Shown: positions 29,316-40,156 of the stretch, piece after piece
How positions within the stretch are numbered: the first letter of the stretch is position 1
Layout: every line of letters begins with the position of its first letter
Assembly (NCBI GenBank): GCA_019203745.1
Contig: CP078104.1
Location: forward strand, 2,392,501-2,456,500
Reading direction: 5' to 3'
DNA: 64,000 nt
Source: Chryseobacterium sp. E1
GTDB lineage: Bacteria; Bacteroidota; Bacteroidia; Flavobacteriales; Weeksellaceae
Notes under the pieces: generated by a model
The model's input: only the letters and a program-made list of their open reading frames with translations
Told to the model about the DNA's origin: nothing
The model's database searches: none
Made by a program: the position numbers and the translations under genes

Positions 29316-29570
29316 TTGAAAGAGAAAGGATTACATAAATTAAGTGGATTTCCCAAAAACAAAACGGGAAAGATATTGGGATATGATAATGACCATCTGA
29401 AAATGCCCAATAAAATCATTGAAATGGGGCTTCTTCCGGAGACTGTTTTCAGGATTTTGTACCAGGCCCCGTTCAATGGGCCTATGTATGTAGAGTTTGG
29501 GGCGGAGAAAAGCCGGATTGCTCTTCGTGAGGAAGAAGGAGATTATATCATTGTTGAAGAATTGAATTAA
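29316..29570 (+). CDS. feoA: FeoA ferrous-iron transport accessory protein
   Basis: This is an intact 84-residue SH3-like protein: LHKLSGFPKNKTGKILGYDN, MPNKIIEMGLLPETVFRIL, FNGPMYVEFGAEKSRIALRE. The conserved E-M-G-L/ILP-G-like turn is present. FeoA is a small cytosolic helper of FeoB. It starts at TTG; no ATG is better placed. The stop shares one base with the feoB start. Confidence 0.9.
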   Translation: MKEKGLHKLSGFPKNKTGKILGYDNDHLKMPNKIIEMGLLPETVFRILYQAPFNGPMYVEFGAEKSRIALREEEGDYIIVEELN

Positions 29571-31596
29571 TGCAGGAAAACAAGAAAAAACAGATACTTT
29601 TAGTCGGAAATCCCAATGTAGGAAAGTCTACCGTTTTCAATTCGCTTTGTAACAAAAAGCAAAAGACCGGAAACTATGCCGGGGTTACCGTAGCAAGCCA
29701 TTCAGGGAACTATGTATATAAAAATGAGGAAATTGAAGTTATCGATTCCGGTTCTTACAGTGTATATCCAAGTTCGGAAGATGAAGCTATTTTTTCCAAA
29801 TATCTGATCGATGAGCAGAAAAACTATGCGGGAGTTGTATATATTCTTGAAGCATTAAGCTTAAAAAGAGGCCTTCTTCTGTTCCAGCAGATTCAGGATC
29901 TGGGAATCCCGATGATTCTGGTTGTCAATCAGATTGATCAGGCTGAGAGAAGGGGAATTACTATTGATATTCAGAAATTTTCCGAATCATTAGGCATCAG
30001 GATCATTCAGACCAATGCCAAAGAGCAGATCGGAATTGACGAAATAAGAAATGCCGTCCACAACAATGAATTTGTAAAAACAGATAAAATTTCATTTGAA
30101 ACCCCGAATGAACACAGGGATTTTATCCATAAACTGGCCTCACACAAAGGTTTTGATAATGAATATAAAGCCTGGATGAGCGTTTCATTGGGTACTGATC
30201 TCGGAAGACTGGAAACCGTTATGGAACAGATCCATGATGCTGAAGCTAAAAGTTTGGTACCTAAAAGGCTACAGGTTCAGGAAACCGTGAGGAGATATCA
30301 GAATGTTGATAAAATATTGAATAACGTTATTTCCAAAAAACCACAGTTTAAAGAACTCCTGACCGAAAAGCTGGACAGGGTTTTAGTACATAAATTCTGG
30401 GGTATGTAGTCTTCATGGCAATCCTTCTCATTATTTTCCAGAGTGTATTCTTCCTGGCAGAATATCCGATGAGCTGGATTGAAGATACATTCTCATGGCT
30501 CGCTGCTTTTACCAGTGAACATCTTCCGGAAGGGCCTGTCAATTCGTTGATTTCCAATGGGATCGTTCCGGGAATCGGAGGGATTGTTGTATTCGCCCCT
30601 CAGATCGGAATTTTACTATACTTCCTTTACCTGTTGGAAGATTCAGGATATATGGCAAGAGTAGTCTTCCTGATGGACAGATTGCTCCGCCCGTTCGGAC
30701 TTAACGGAAAAAGTATTGTTCCGCTTGTTTCAGGAACAGCCTGTGCAATTCCTGCCGTAATTTCCACAAGAAATATTGAAAACGTCAGAGAAAGATTGCT
30801 GACTATACTGGTCACACCGTTTATGACCTGTTCCGCCAGACTTCCGGTATACAGTATCATCATCGGTCTGATCATTTCAGAAGGAACATTCCTGGGAATC
30901 AAATACAAAGCTTTAGTTTTGATGGGAATGTATCTGCTTGGTTTCCTGGTAGCATTATTTTCAGCAGCCATCCTTAAAAGGTTTATCAGAAATAAAGGAA
31001 AACCTATCTGGTAATGGACCTTCCAGCCTATAAAAAACCACTTTTCGGATACGATTTTAAAATGGTTTTAGGGAAAGTATGGGACTTCATCACCGGAGCA
31101 GGGAAAATAATTTTCATTGTAAGTATCATTATCTGGTTCCTGAGTTATTTCGGACCGAAACAGAAAGCAGATGAGTTTGTAGCTTCCAATGTTGAGCTGG
31201 ATCATTCTTATCTGGCAAAAATGGGGAAAGGAATAGAGCCTGTTATCGCCCGCTTGGTTACGACTGGAAAATGGGGTGGGAATTCTTACCAGTTTTGTAG
31301 CAAGAGAAGTTTTTGTAGGAACCATGTCTACCCTATACAGTCTGGAAGATGATGCTCCGGAAGTAAAAGTAATTGATAAAATGAGAAGAGATGTAAAGCC
31401 GAACGGTGAAAAAGTCTTCAGCTTTGCAACAGGAATTTCCGTACTTCTGTTTTATGCATTCGCAATGCAGTGTGTTTCCACGCTTGCAGTAGTCTACAGA
31501 GAAACCAAAAGCTGGAAATGGACCGGCTTTCAGGTGGTCATGATGACAGGTTTGGCATATTTTGTGTCGATGATAGTATATCAGATTTTAAAGTAA
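29570..31596 (+). CDS. feoB: FeoB ferrous-iron transporter
   Basis: The repaired protein has about 676 residues. The cytosolic GTPase has VGNPNVGKSTVFNSL (P-loop), GNYAGVTV (G2) and VVNQID (G4). The membrane part has the Feo gate repeats, with PLVSGTACAIPAV and FMTCSARLPVYSII (first nucleoside-recognition domain), then FVAREVFVGTMSTLY (second). In the raw sequence the G3 motif, normally D-L-P-G, reads VIDSGSYSVYP. Three bases fewer than expected would explain this without changing the frame, so it may be an error rather than a natural loss. Frame breaks lie near 30405, 31005 and 31262. Confidence 0.93.
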
Positions 31597-31747
31597 TGGA
31601 CTCATCATTAATCTTTCAATACGTCATTATCTTATTGGTAGTAGCATTCGCTTGTTATTCACTGTTTAAGGTATTAAAAAGAACTTTGCTCCAAAGAAAT
31701 TCAGTTCTAAAAGAAGCAGCTGCGATAAAGACTGCGGCTGTTCTTAA
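31596..31747 (+). CDS. FeoB-associated Cys-rich membrane protein
   Basis: This 50-residue protein has one N-terminal membrane helix (IFQYVIILLVVAFACYSLF). After one frame break near 31700 it has the tail FAPKKFSSKRSSCDKDCGCS with three clustered cysteines. As sequenced the tail is frameshifted and loses the cysteines. The stop and start overlap (TAATG) with feoB. It matches the small Cys-rich partners often found after feoB; a role in iron handoff is inferred. Confidence 0.8.
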
Positions 31748-31812
31748 ATACTTATCAGCAGATAATTGAAAAAAATGTAGTATTTTCATTTTTTTAATTT
31801 AAATTATTCGTT

Positions 31813-32818
31813 TTGAATTTCTTTAAAGCAGGATCTGTTGTATTATTTTCTTTATTTACGATTCTGGGAAAAGCTCAGACTGATACCTTAAATACCAGGT
31901 CTTATGCAGACCAGGTCATGATCCGTGTCAATCTGGATACCAACATCGAAAGCTATACCTTTACACAGGGAGAAGATGAAAATGCGGAACAGACCACTCT
32001 TTCCATTAATAACAAAACAAAAACCTCCCTTTCACTCGACTACAGGATAATAAGTGCTACGTTATCATTTGCCCAAAAATTTTCAACAGAGATGATGGGC
32101 TTAAAGGGAGCAGCTCTTATACCGATTTCAGTTTCAGGTTTTCCCGGGAAGATTCATTCAGAATGTTTATTATAAAAATGTAAGAGGCTTTTATATTGAA
32201 AATATGAAGGATCTTTTTCCCAACTGGCAGGAAGGAAGAGACCCTTATATCCAGTTTCCGGATTTGAGGGTTCAAAGCTTTGGAGGAACCACCTCCTATA
32301 TTCTCAAAAAAACTTTTCAGCAAGAAGTATCTATACCCAGGGTGAATGGCAGAAGAAGAGCAGTGGAAGCTGGGTTCCGTTTCTGGATTATGACCTTACG
32401 ATTTTCAGAAATAAGATCGATGACGTAAAAACCAAAGAATTCCAGTACAAAATCGGAGGGAATATAGGATATTTCTATAATTGGGTTATTGGGAAAAATG
32501 TAAATATTGCCCCTTATCTGACTTTGGGCCTTGGAGGAAATTTTCCAGCTATCGTAATGCCCAGAACGAAAACGCCAGAGAAACAGCTCAGTACATCACG
32601 GTCAGAATGGAAGGAGGTCTGCATATAGGCTATAATACCGATCGTTTTCTGTTTGGCGGAAGAATGAATTTCAATGCGTACGCTTATGAGCAGAAAGATA
32701 ACCGCACGGTGGAAAACAACAACGTATATGGCTTACTGTATATCGGTTATCGGTTTGCCCCTCCGAAAGTCGTAAAAAACACTTATGATAAAGTTCAAAA
32801 AAGATCCCTGTCCTGTAA
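31813..32818 (+). CDS. DUF4421-family outer-membrane-type protein
   Basis: The repaired protein has about 335 residues, with a signal peptide ending LGKAQ. It is rich in beta strands with alternating aromatic residues: SYADQVMIRVNLDTNIESY, GSSSYTDFSFRF, IGGNIGYFYNWVIGKNVNIA, VRMEGGLHIGYNTDRFLFGG and VYGLLYIGYRFAPPKVV. These fit DUF4421, a Bacteroidetes barrel-like family of unknown role. It starts at TTG. Frame breaks lie near 32085, 32150, 32315, 32540 and 32805; one more A at the last restores VQKKIPVL. Confidence 0.75.
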
Positions 32819-32835
32819 GTTGAAGTCTTTTTAAG

Positions 32836-32843
32836 TATCTTTG
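32836..32843 (+). promoter_or_regulatory. -7 promoter box before glmM
   Basis: TATCTTTG matches TAnnTTTG, 46 bp before the glmM start codon. Confidence 0.5.
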
Positions 32844-32889
32844 TTTCGGACAAATTATTATAGTAACAACAAAGCAATATAAAAACATA

Positions 32890-34266
32890 ATGTCGTTAAT
32901 AAAATCTATTTCAGGAATTCGCGGAACTATTGGCGGAAAAGTAAATGATAACTTAACTCCACTTGATGTGGTAAAATTTGCTTCCGCATTCGGAACCTGG
33001 CTTCAGAATAATAAAAATAAAAAGACCTCACACTTGTTATCGGAAGAGATGCAAGAATATCCGGTCAGATGGTTTCCTCATTAGTTACTGCCACACTGCA
33101 GGGATTGGGAATCAACGTTGTGGATCTCGGATTGTCTACTACGCCAACCGTTGAAGTAATGGTACCAGAACTTAATGCAGACGGAGGAATCATTCTTACC
33201 GCTTCTCACAATCCAAAACAATGGAATGCCCTTAAACTTTTAAATGAAGGGAGAGTTCATCAGCGGTGAAAACGGAGCTGAAGTACTGGCTTTGGCAGAA
33301 AGCGAAGATTTTAATTATGCAGAAGTAGATGATCTTGGAAAGTATGAAACAAGGGATGATGCTTTTGATATCCATATTCAGCAGATCCTTGACCTGCCAA
33401 TGGTAGATGTAGAAGCGATCAAAGCTAAAAATTTCAAAGTGGTGCTGGATGCCGTGAATTCTACAGGAGGAATTGCGATTCCGATGCTGTTAGATAAACT
33501 AGGGTGTGAAACCATTAAATTATATTGTGAGCCAACAGGGCATTTCCCACATAACCCTGAGCCTTTGAAGGAACATTTGGGCGATATCTGTGAATTGGTA
33601 AAAAAGAAAATGCAGATTTTGGAATCGTAGTAGATCCGGATGTAGACAGATTAGCCTTAATTGATGAAAAAGGAGAAATGTTCGGAGAAGAATATACATT
33701 GGTAGCTGTTGCAGATTACCTTTTGAAACATAAAAAGGAGCTGCAATCTCTAACCTTTCTTCAAGCCGTGCTTTGAGAGATGTAGCCCATACTCACAATT
33801 CAGAATATTTTGCCAGTGCTGTAGGAGAGGTTAACGTAGTTAATTTGATGAAAGAAAAAATGCAGTGATCGGAGGAGAAGGAAACGGCGGAATCATCTAT
33901 CCTGATCTGCACTACGGAAGAGATTCTTTAGTAGGAGTGGCTTTATTTCTAACGCATTTAGCCAAAGAAAATAAAACAGTTTCTGAGCTTAGAGCAGGAT
34001 ATCCAAGCTACTTCATGGGTAAAAAGAAAATAGAACTTACTCCTGAGATTGATGTGGATGCTATTTTAAACAAAATGGAACAGGAATACCAGAATGAAGA
34101 AGTTTCTACCGTAGACGGTGTTAAAATAGACTTCGAAAACAACTGGGTTCACCTTAGAAAATCCAATACAGAACCAATTATCAGAATCTATACAGAAGCA
34201 AAATCTCAGGAAGAAGCTGATAAACTTGGAGATGATATTATTGCTAAAATCAAGAGTTTAATTTAA
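32890..34266 (+). CDS. glmM: Phosphoglucosamine mutase (GlmM-type phosphohexomutase)
   Basis: The repaired enzyme has about 460 residues. It converts glucosamine-6-phosphate to glucosamine-1-phosphate for peptidoglycan and LPS, or acts on related sugars. Features are [13 protein letters not shown] at the start, the catalytic phosphoserine loop [15 protein letters not shown], the metal loop [13 protein letters not shown], the sugar-specificity loop [11 protein letters not shown], and the phosphate-binding [13 protein letters not shown] at the end. Frame breaks lie near 33035, 33245, 33610, 33740 and 33860. Phosphomannomutase is the main alternative within the same superfamily. Confidence 0.9.
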
Positions 34267-34276
34267 ATAAATCAAA

Positions 34277-34310
34277 AAGAACGGAACCGGTAAAGCTCCG
34301 TTCTTTTTTT
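34277..34310 (+). terminator. Terminator after glmM
   Basis: A 9-bp stem, AAGAACGGA / TCCGTTCTT, with an 11-base loop is followed by a T run. Confidence 0.85.
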
Positions 34311-34317
34311 ATACCAA

Positions 34318-34898
34318 ATGTTTGAACACATCAAAAACAGGTTCCCTTTTCCCAAAGAAAAATGGCGGAAATTTCTTGCCGGTTTCGAGCGTATGGAAAT
34401 TCCTGCCAAAACTTTGCTGCTAAAAGAAGGAGAAGTTTCGTACAATGCTTTTTATATTGAAAAAGGAATTGTAAGAGCATGGTATAATAACGATGGTAAA
34501 GATGTTACCTTCCAGTTTTTTCTGGAAAATACAATGTTTTCTTCCCTTGAGAGTTTTAAAAAGGCCTGCCGAGCATGGTTTCATTTGAGACCATAGAACC
34601 CTGTATCCTCTACAAAATCAATAAACCTGATGTAGATGCTTTCCTGGAAGAGGTCTACGAAAATCCTGAGCTCAGAAACCTCTTTATGGATGCCCTTTTT
34701 GAAAGAGTATTCGACTACATGAAACACTTCTTTTCATTCATTAAAGACACCCCACAGCAGCGATATCTGAATCTGGTTAAACAAAAGCCCGAAATTATTA
34801 AAAGAGTTCCCCAGCACTATATTGCTTCCTATCTCGGGATTACGACCGTACATCTCAGCAGGATCAAAAGCAAGATATTGAAAGAGAGGCTGGAGTAG
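34318..34898 (+). CDS. Crp/Fnr-family transcriptional regulator
   Basis: The protein has about 193 residues. The cyclic-nucleotide-binding-like barrel has TLLLKEGEVSYNAFYIEKGI and NNDGKDVTFQFFLENTMFSS. The C-terminal HTH is VPQHYIASYLGITTVHLSRI, a typical Crp-family recognition helix. One frame break near 34560 is repaired by one base (KKGLPSMVSFETIEP). No Cys cluster for an iron-sulfur centre is seen, so the signal is unknown. It starts just after the glmM terminator. Confidence 0.88.
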
Positions 34899-35213
34899 GC
34901 TGGAAGGAAGAAATTTAAAAAGAAACTGCATAAATTCTGACTCATCTTAAACGCAACGTTCGCAAAGAATAATATGTACTGTTGAGAATGTTCGCAAAGG
35001 CGTTCCACTCAGAAGGGATCGTTATTCCTTGCTGAACGAAGTGCCCTTGCGATCCAAAAATAAAGCGTCCGTTTGTAAAATTTCCTTCCGGGTTTTGCGT
35101 TTTTCCTATTGCTTAATATTAGATAGATTTCAATAACACTGGCTCTTCTTCCAGCTTTCCCCTTCAATACAAACTGATAACAAATGTTATCGTTCGCCCG
35201 GCTCTTCTCATGC
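34899..35213. other. Non-coding stretch with flavobacterial-type repeat sequence
   Basis: No gene is supported here. At 34950-34970 the sequence AACGCAACGTTCGCAAAG resembles short dispersed CGCAAAG-type repeats that I recall from flavobacterial intergenic regions. A weak inverted repeat, GGATCG ... CGATCC, brackets about 45 bp near 35018-35056. Confidence 0.4.
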
Positions 35214-35221
35214 TAATTTTG
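35214..35221 (+). promoter_or_regulatory. -7 promoter box before the quinone-reductase-like gene
   Basis: TAATTTTG fits TAnnTTTG, 18 bp before the start codon. Confidence 0.55.
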
Positions 35222-35238
35222 TATAAAAATTTACAAAA

Positions 35239-36208
35239 ATGAAAGCAGCAGTAGTATTTGAAAAGGAAGCATTCCAAAATATACAGACATTGCAGAACCT
35301 GAAATTACCAAAGAAAATGACGTGTTGGTTACTGTAAAAGCAGCATCCATCAAGAATCTTGACAGAGCAAGAGCAAGTGGCAGTCACTATTCAACGGAAA
35401 ACGAAGTCCATCAGCCTAAAATTATAGGATCAGACGGAACCGGTTACCTGGAAGACGGAAGCAAAGTGTATTTTTTCAGTAAAAAAGGAACTGTTGCAGA
35501 AAAAGCTGTAGCAGATAAGACCATGATGGTCCCAATTCCTGAGGCTCTTGACTTTTCTATAGCAGCGGCATTACCCAATGCGGTTATGGGATCTGCGATG
35601 GCATTGAAATATAAAGCAGGAATACAGCCGGGAAATACTGTTCTGATCAATGGGGCAACAGGTATTACGGGAAGAATAGCTGTTCAGATTGCTCAATTGT
35701 ATGGAGCTCAGAGAATCATCGTTACCGGAAGAAATGAAGAATCCCGAGGGTTCTCCTTACACTGGGAGCAGATGAAGCGGTTTCATTGCAGCTCAATGAC
35801 GAAGAATTCAGACAGAAAATTAAAGATATCCATACTGAAACGCCCATTGATATTATTCTGGATTATATCTGGGGACCTTCTGTGGAAATGATCCTGTCCG
35901 CTTTCAAAGGTGACGGAACCTTTTCTCATAAAACCAGGCTGGTCACCGTAGGAGGGATGAGTAGTGATACTATTCAGTTATCGTCACAAATTCTCAGAGC
36001 AACAGATATACAGATTTCAGGATCAGGATTGGGAAGCTGGGCAAAAGAAGAATTAGCCCTTCTTTTTAAGGAAATAATTCCGGAAATGTTTCAGGCAGCA
36101 ATAGAAGGAAAAATAAAAATTGAAACACAAGACATTGATCTTAGCAATATCGAAGCTGGCTGGAATGCTGAAGTAGAAAATGGAAAACGGCTTGTAGTAA
36201 GAGTTTAA
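35239..36208 (+). CDS. Medium-chain dehydrogenase/reductase, quinone-oxidoreductase-like
   Basis: The protein has about 323 residues. MKAAVVFEKG opens the GroES-like domain with VTVKAASIKNLDRARASGSH. The Rossmann domain has TVLINGATGITGRIAVQIAQ, with the A-x-x-G-x-x-G type NADPH motif. No zinc-ligand cysteines of alcohol dehydrogenases are seen, so it belongs with the zinc-free quinone or enoyl reductases. Frame breaks lie near 35270 and 35745. The substrate is unknown. Confidence 0.83.
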
Positions 36209-36415
36209 CCGCAACTTTTCATTTTTTATCCACAATCCTTTTATCGGTTTTCTTTTTTACTATTTTTATAATAGAAATTTATGAAATGGAAAATTCAAAA
36301 AAAAGTTGCAACTTTGCATAAATATTTGAATATCAGTTTCAGATGTATTATTAATTAATAAGTTTGCCGAGGTCTGTAAGCACATTCAGACATCTGGCCG
36401 ACAAAGAGGACACTA

Positions 36416-37806
36416 TTGGAAGAGTATTTTGGAAATGAACTTGTAAAGAAGTTCGAGGAAATGATGGAAAACAATGACGAATTCTACTTCGATACCGAGG
36501 AGTTGGAAGATATTATTGTTTATTATTTGGAGCTTGGTGATTTTAATTACGCTGATATGGCTGTTAATTACGGACTGAAGCTTCACCCCAATTCATTGGA
36601 TATCAAGATCAAAAAACTTGAAATTCTTCTGGAATGGGAAGAATATAATACAGCAAAGGAGCTTATTAATGAGCTGAAGGGTTCTTCTATGGAAAACACA
36701 GACTTTTTGGTTTGCTACGCCAAGTATTATTCAAGCCTGGGAAATCCCAGAAAATCCATTGAAATCTGTAAAAAGCTTTGACATTAGAGGAAGAAGAAAA
36801 CTTTCTCCACAACTTTATTGCGGATGAATATGTGAATCTAGGAGATCCCTTTAACGCTCTTAAACATTACAGAAAAGCACTGAAAGAAGATCCAACGGAT
36901 GAATATTCCCTGGAAAACTGTATGGTGTGCTTCAGTGACCTGAATAAGAGTGAGGAGGCAATTGCCTTTCTTAATGAATATTTAGATGAATTCCCTTATT
37001 CTGAAACCGCATGGTTTGAATACGGACAGTTTTATTTCAACAGAAAGAATTATGATGAAGCCATAAAAGGATACGACTATCTATTGGCGATCAATTCAAA
37101 TTCTGTAGGGGTATATGCTAATAAAGCGGCCTGCTATGAAGCGCAGGGACAATACCAGAAAGCCATCGAAACTTATGAGGAGATGCTTGAACTGGAATAT
37201 ACCAAAGCATTTACTTTTTATAAGATAGGACTGTGCAACAAAGCTTTAAAACAGCCAATTCTGGCTTTAAACGCATTCCAGAAATCATTGAGAGAAGACC
37301 CGCAGTTTTATCTTGCCATGATGGAACAGTCTTATCTGTATGAAGAAATGGGAGGAATGTCTGAAGCTCTGCATTTTGCCAAAGAAGCAACCCAGTTGAA
37401 TGAGAACAATCTTGATTATCAGAAAAGACTGGCTTTCTTATTCATAGATTCAGGAAAGTTCGAAGAAAGTCTTACCTGTCTTAAAAAGCTTGTAGATGTT
37501 GAGCCTACGAGATTTTATAACTGGTATGCGTATTCAGAAGTTCTGATGCTGGTAGGCGAGTATGAAGATGCGGTAACTATTCTGAACAGGGCGATAAAGA
37601 GCCATCACAGAGCTGAATTATATTACCAGCTAAGCAACTGTTTCTTCAACCTGAAAGAACAGGATAAAGGTCTGGAAGCACTTCAGAAAGCCCTGGAACT
37701 TGATCCTTCTCTGGTAAAGGATATGCAGAAAAAATATCCGTTCATCAAAGATGAGGTGAAAAAGGTGAAAGCTTCTAAAGTGAAGAAAAGAACTAAATCA
37801 ATCTGA
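36416..37806 (+). CDS. Tetratricopeptide-repeat protein
   Basis: The protein has about 464 residues made almost entirely of TPR units, for example YADMAVNYGLKLHPNSLDIK, DPFNALKHYRKALKEDPTDE, NYDEAIKGYDYLLAINSNSV, YQKAIETYEEMLELEYTKA and DKGLEALQKALELDPS. It ends in a Lys-rich tail. There is no signal peptide, so it is a cytosolic scaffold. The only start in this frame is TTG at 36416 (LEEYFGNELV); a nearby error hiding an ATG is possible. One break near 36775 (one A short) joins the two parts. Confidence 0.82.
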
Positions 37807-37813
37807 AATAATG

Positions 37814-37838
37814 AAAGCCTGCAGAAATGTGGGCTTTT
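37814..37838 (+). terminator. Terminator after the TPR gene
   Basis: An AAAGCC ... GGGCTTT stem is followed by seven Ts. Confidence 0.7.
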
Positions 37839-37878
37839 TTTATTGATATTGATAGAAAATTATTTTTAGGATTGGTTC

Positions 37879-38736
37879 TTAAAAGATAAGACCGCCAATG
37901 ATAATTCCAGCCCCAACAAACTGTAAATAGGTCAGCTTTTCACCATCTATAATTCCCCAGATAATGGCAACAATAGGCATTACCAAAGTAACGGTTGAAG
38001 CAAAAAGGGGCGTTGAAACTTTCAGTAAACGGTAATTCATCATCATGGCCAGACCGGTTCCGAAAATAGATAACAGACTTACAAATAGTAATCCGAGCAT
38101 ATTGTCTTTCGAGAAACTGAATTCTGAGAAAAATCCGGTACTTGTAAGGGCTATAACAGACGGAAATAATAAAACAAATGAAAATACAAAGGCAGAAAGC
38201 ACCGTAGAAGAAACTTCCATAAGCTTTGATTTGACGGTTGTGGTACTCAATGCATAGCAGAGTGTGGCCAGTAACAGGAGAAGGATCGGGATCAGTTTAA
38301 GTTCTCCGCTGTCTCCACCTCCGAAAGCCAGAATACAAACCCCGGTGAAGCTAATAAAGGTTCCTATGATCTGTTTTTTCGTTGTTTCAAACTTCCAGAC
38401 CAGAGCACCTACAATAATGACAAAAATCGGCATCATTGAATTGATAATCCCGGCAATACTGCTGCTGATCTCTGTTTCTGCAATAGGAAACAGGAACATA
38501 GGGATGAAATTTCCTGTAAAAGCTGCAAGAATTAACCATTTCAGATGCTTTTTAGGGAAAAGCTTATAATTGGAAATAGCAACAGGAAGTAAAATAATAC
38601 CGGCTATAAGAACCCTCAAAGAGCCTACCTGAAACGGATTGAAATGCTCCAGCGATTTTTTGATTAAAATAAATGAGGATCCCCAAATAATGCTCAGGAT
38701 CACCAGGAGAATCCATTTTTCTTTATCTGCGTTCAT
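37879..38736 (-). CDS. EamA-family (DMT) membrane exporter
   Basis: This is an intact 285-residue protein with about ten hydrophobic helices in two EamA repeats. The first repeat begins WILLVILSIIWGSSFILIKK and the second near PILLLLLATLCYALSTTTVK. Such proteins export metabolites or amino acids; the cargo is unknown. The start overlaps the aat stop by 14 bp, so the two genes are probably one unit. The C-terminus ends at GAGIIIGGLIF. Confidence 0.9.
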   Translation of the reverse strand: MNADKEKWILLVILSIIWGSSFILIKKSLEHFNPFQVGSLRVLIAGIILLPVAISNYKLFPKKHLKWLILAAFTGNFIPMFLFPIAETEISSSIAGIINSMMPIFVIIVGALVWKFETTKKQIIGTFISFTGVCILAFGGGDSGELKLIPILLLLLATLCYALSTTTVKSKLMEVSSTVLSAFVFSFVLLFPSVIALTSTGFFSEFSFSKDNMLGLLFVSLLSIFGTGLAMMMNYRLLKVSTPLFASTVTLVMPIVAIIWGIIDGEKLTYLQFVGAGIIIGGLIF

Positions 38737-39375
38737 TATTTTCGTGTAAGATTTTTAAAAACTCTTTCTTTGGAATCATTCTGGCTCCTAAACTCTCTAG
38801 ATGCTCAGTATGAGACTGACAGTCAATTAATTCGAGCTGCTCCTTATTGTTCTCAACAAAATGGATAAAACCTGCCTTTGAGGCATTACTTACCTTGGCA
38901 AACATGCTTTCACCACAGAAAACATTTCCGATCTGCAGCCCGTAAAAGCCACCGACAAGCTCATCATTCTGCCATACTTCAATGCTTCTGGCCAGCCCAT
39001 ATTCGTGAAGCCGGATAAAAGTATTCATCAGTTCATCGGAAAGCCAGGTTCCCGTCTGCCCTTTTCGGTTGGTCTGCTGGCAGTTTCTGATAACTTCTCT
39101 GAAATTCCGGTTCTCGGAAAAAGTGAAAATGTTCCTGTTCAATATTTTCCGCATTGATTTTGAAACTTTTATTTCTTCAGGATACAGAACGAATCTTGGG
39201 TCCGGGCACCACCACAGGATTTCCTCTCCGGGATTATACCAGGAAAAATACCCAGCTGGTAGGCAAACCAGATGCGCTCTATAGACAGGTCTCCACCAAA
39301 AGCTATCAGCCCCTCATGACCGTCATACACCTCCGGATCAGGAAATGAAATCTCGTTTTCGTCTAATCGGACCAT
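38723..39375 (-). CDS. aat: Leucyl/phenylalanyl-tRNA-protein transferase
   Basis: The protein has about 218 residues. Aat attaches Leu or Phe to N-terminal Arg or Lys, marking proteins for ClpAP by the N-end rule. The signature is [20 protein letters not shown] after repair of one break near 39237. Also seen are EGLIAFGGDLSIERIWFAYQ, HEYGLARSIEVWQNDELVGG, GNVFCGESMFAKVSNASKAG and DCQSHTEHLESLGARMIPK, all typical. It overlaps the downstream EamA exporter gene. Confidence 0.95.
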
Positions 39376-39433
39376 TTTTTAGAAAAAATCCCACTTCAAA
39401 AAGCAGGATTTATAGTTGATCTTTATTCTTTAA

Positions 39434-39810
39434 TTAGAAAGGTAAATCGTCATCGTCATCTCCGGCAAACGGATTCTCGTTGGAGACTGGAGAAGCTGAC
39501 TGCTGAGGTGTAGCCTGAGTAGGTTCTGAAGCATTGTCAAAAACTTTTTCTACTCTCCATCCCGTAATAGAGTTGAAGTATTTTGTTTCACCCTGAGGAG
39601 AAACCCATTCTCTACCTCTGATGTTGATTCCTACCTTTACGTTTTCACCTTCTTTAAGGTTATCTAGCAAACTGATCTTGTCAGATAAAAATTCTATGTT
39701 TATCGGCTGTGGATACTGTTCTTGAGTCAATATAACCATTTCTCTTTTTGAAATCCACTCGCAAATGTTTGAGTATCAAAAACTTTCTTTACCGTTCCTT
39801 GTAATTCCAT
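39434..39810 (-). CDS. DUF3127-family protein (OB-fold, ssDNA-binding-like)
   Basis: The protein has about 125 residues and starts MELQGTVKKVFDTQTFASGF. After a break near 39748 (one A short) it continues QKREMVILTQEQYPQPINIE and DKISLLDNLKEGENVKVGIN, and GETKYFNSITGWRVEKVF. It has a low-complexity tail ending DDDDDLPF, an acidic end like that of single-stranded-DNA-binding proteins. DUF3127 is a Bacteroidetes OB-fold family without a set role. I infer nucleic-acid binding. Confidence 0.85.
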
Positions 39811-39906
39811 ATCGTAAGTATTAACGATGTAAAAGTAAGAAAATGAATCGTAATAATAGGGGTGGCGGTAAAAAAAGTAGAAAATTTAATTTTTTTCTCT
39901 GAAAAG

Positions 39907-39937
39907 TTTGGAGGTAAAGGAAAATGTCCTATATTTG
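39907..39937 (+). promoter_or_regulatory. Promoter of the first tRNA cassette
   Basis: TTTG (39907-39910) and TATATTTG (39930-39937) with a 19-bp spacer are a textbook Bacteroidetes -33/-7 pair, about 50 bp before the first tRNA. Confidence 0.75.
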
Positions 39938-39988
39938 CACTCACAAAAACGAAGCAAGCTCTTTAAAACTTACAATATAAAAAAACCA

Positions 39989-40070
39989 GCGGATGTGGTG
40001 TAATTGGTAGCCACGCCAGACTTAGGATCTGGTGCCGTGAGGCGTGGGGGTTCGAGTCCCTTCATCCGCA
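39989..40070 (+). tRNA. tRNA-Leu (anticodon UAG), copy 1
   Basis: Acceptor GCGGATG pairs with CATCCGC. The anticodon loop is CTTAGGA (UAG) within stem CCAGA / TCTGG. A short variable arm (TGCCGTGAGGCG) and T-loop TTCGAGT follow. It is 82 nt, class II, and is repeated exactly at 40362. Confidence 0.93.
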
Positions 40071-40074
40071 CTAT

Positions 40075-40147
40075 GCGAAAATAGCTCAGCTGGTAGAGCA
40101 CAACCTTGCCAAGGTTGGGGTCGCGGGTTCGAATCCCGTTTTTCGCT
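40075..40147 (+). tRNA. tRNA-Gly (anticodon GCC)
   Basis: Acceptor GCGAAAA pairs with TTTTCGC. The D-arm is GCTCAGCTGGTAGAGC. The anticodon loop TTGCCAA sits in stem CAACC / GGTTG. The T-arm is GCGGG-TTCGAAT-CCCGT. An encoded CCA follows the discriminator base. Confidence 0.93.
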
Positions 40148-40156
40148 CCACACCAT

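Noticed and set aside
34950..35090. Possible small RNA gene in the gap after the Crp regulator
   Set aside because: Only weak inverted repeats and a short repeat-like phrase are present, with no promoter and terminator pair around it.
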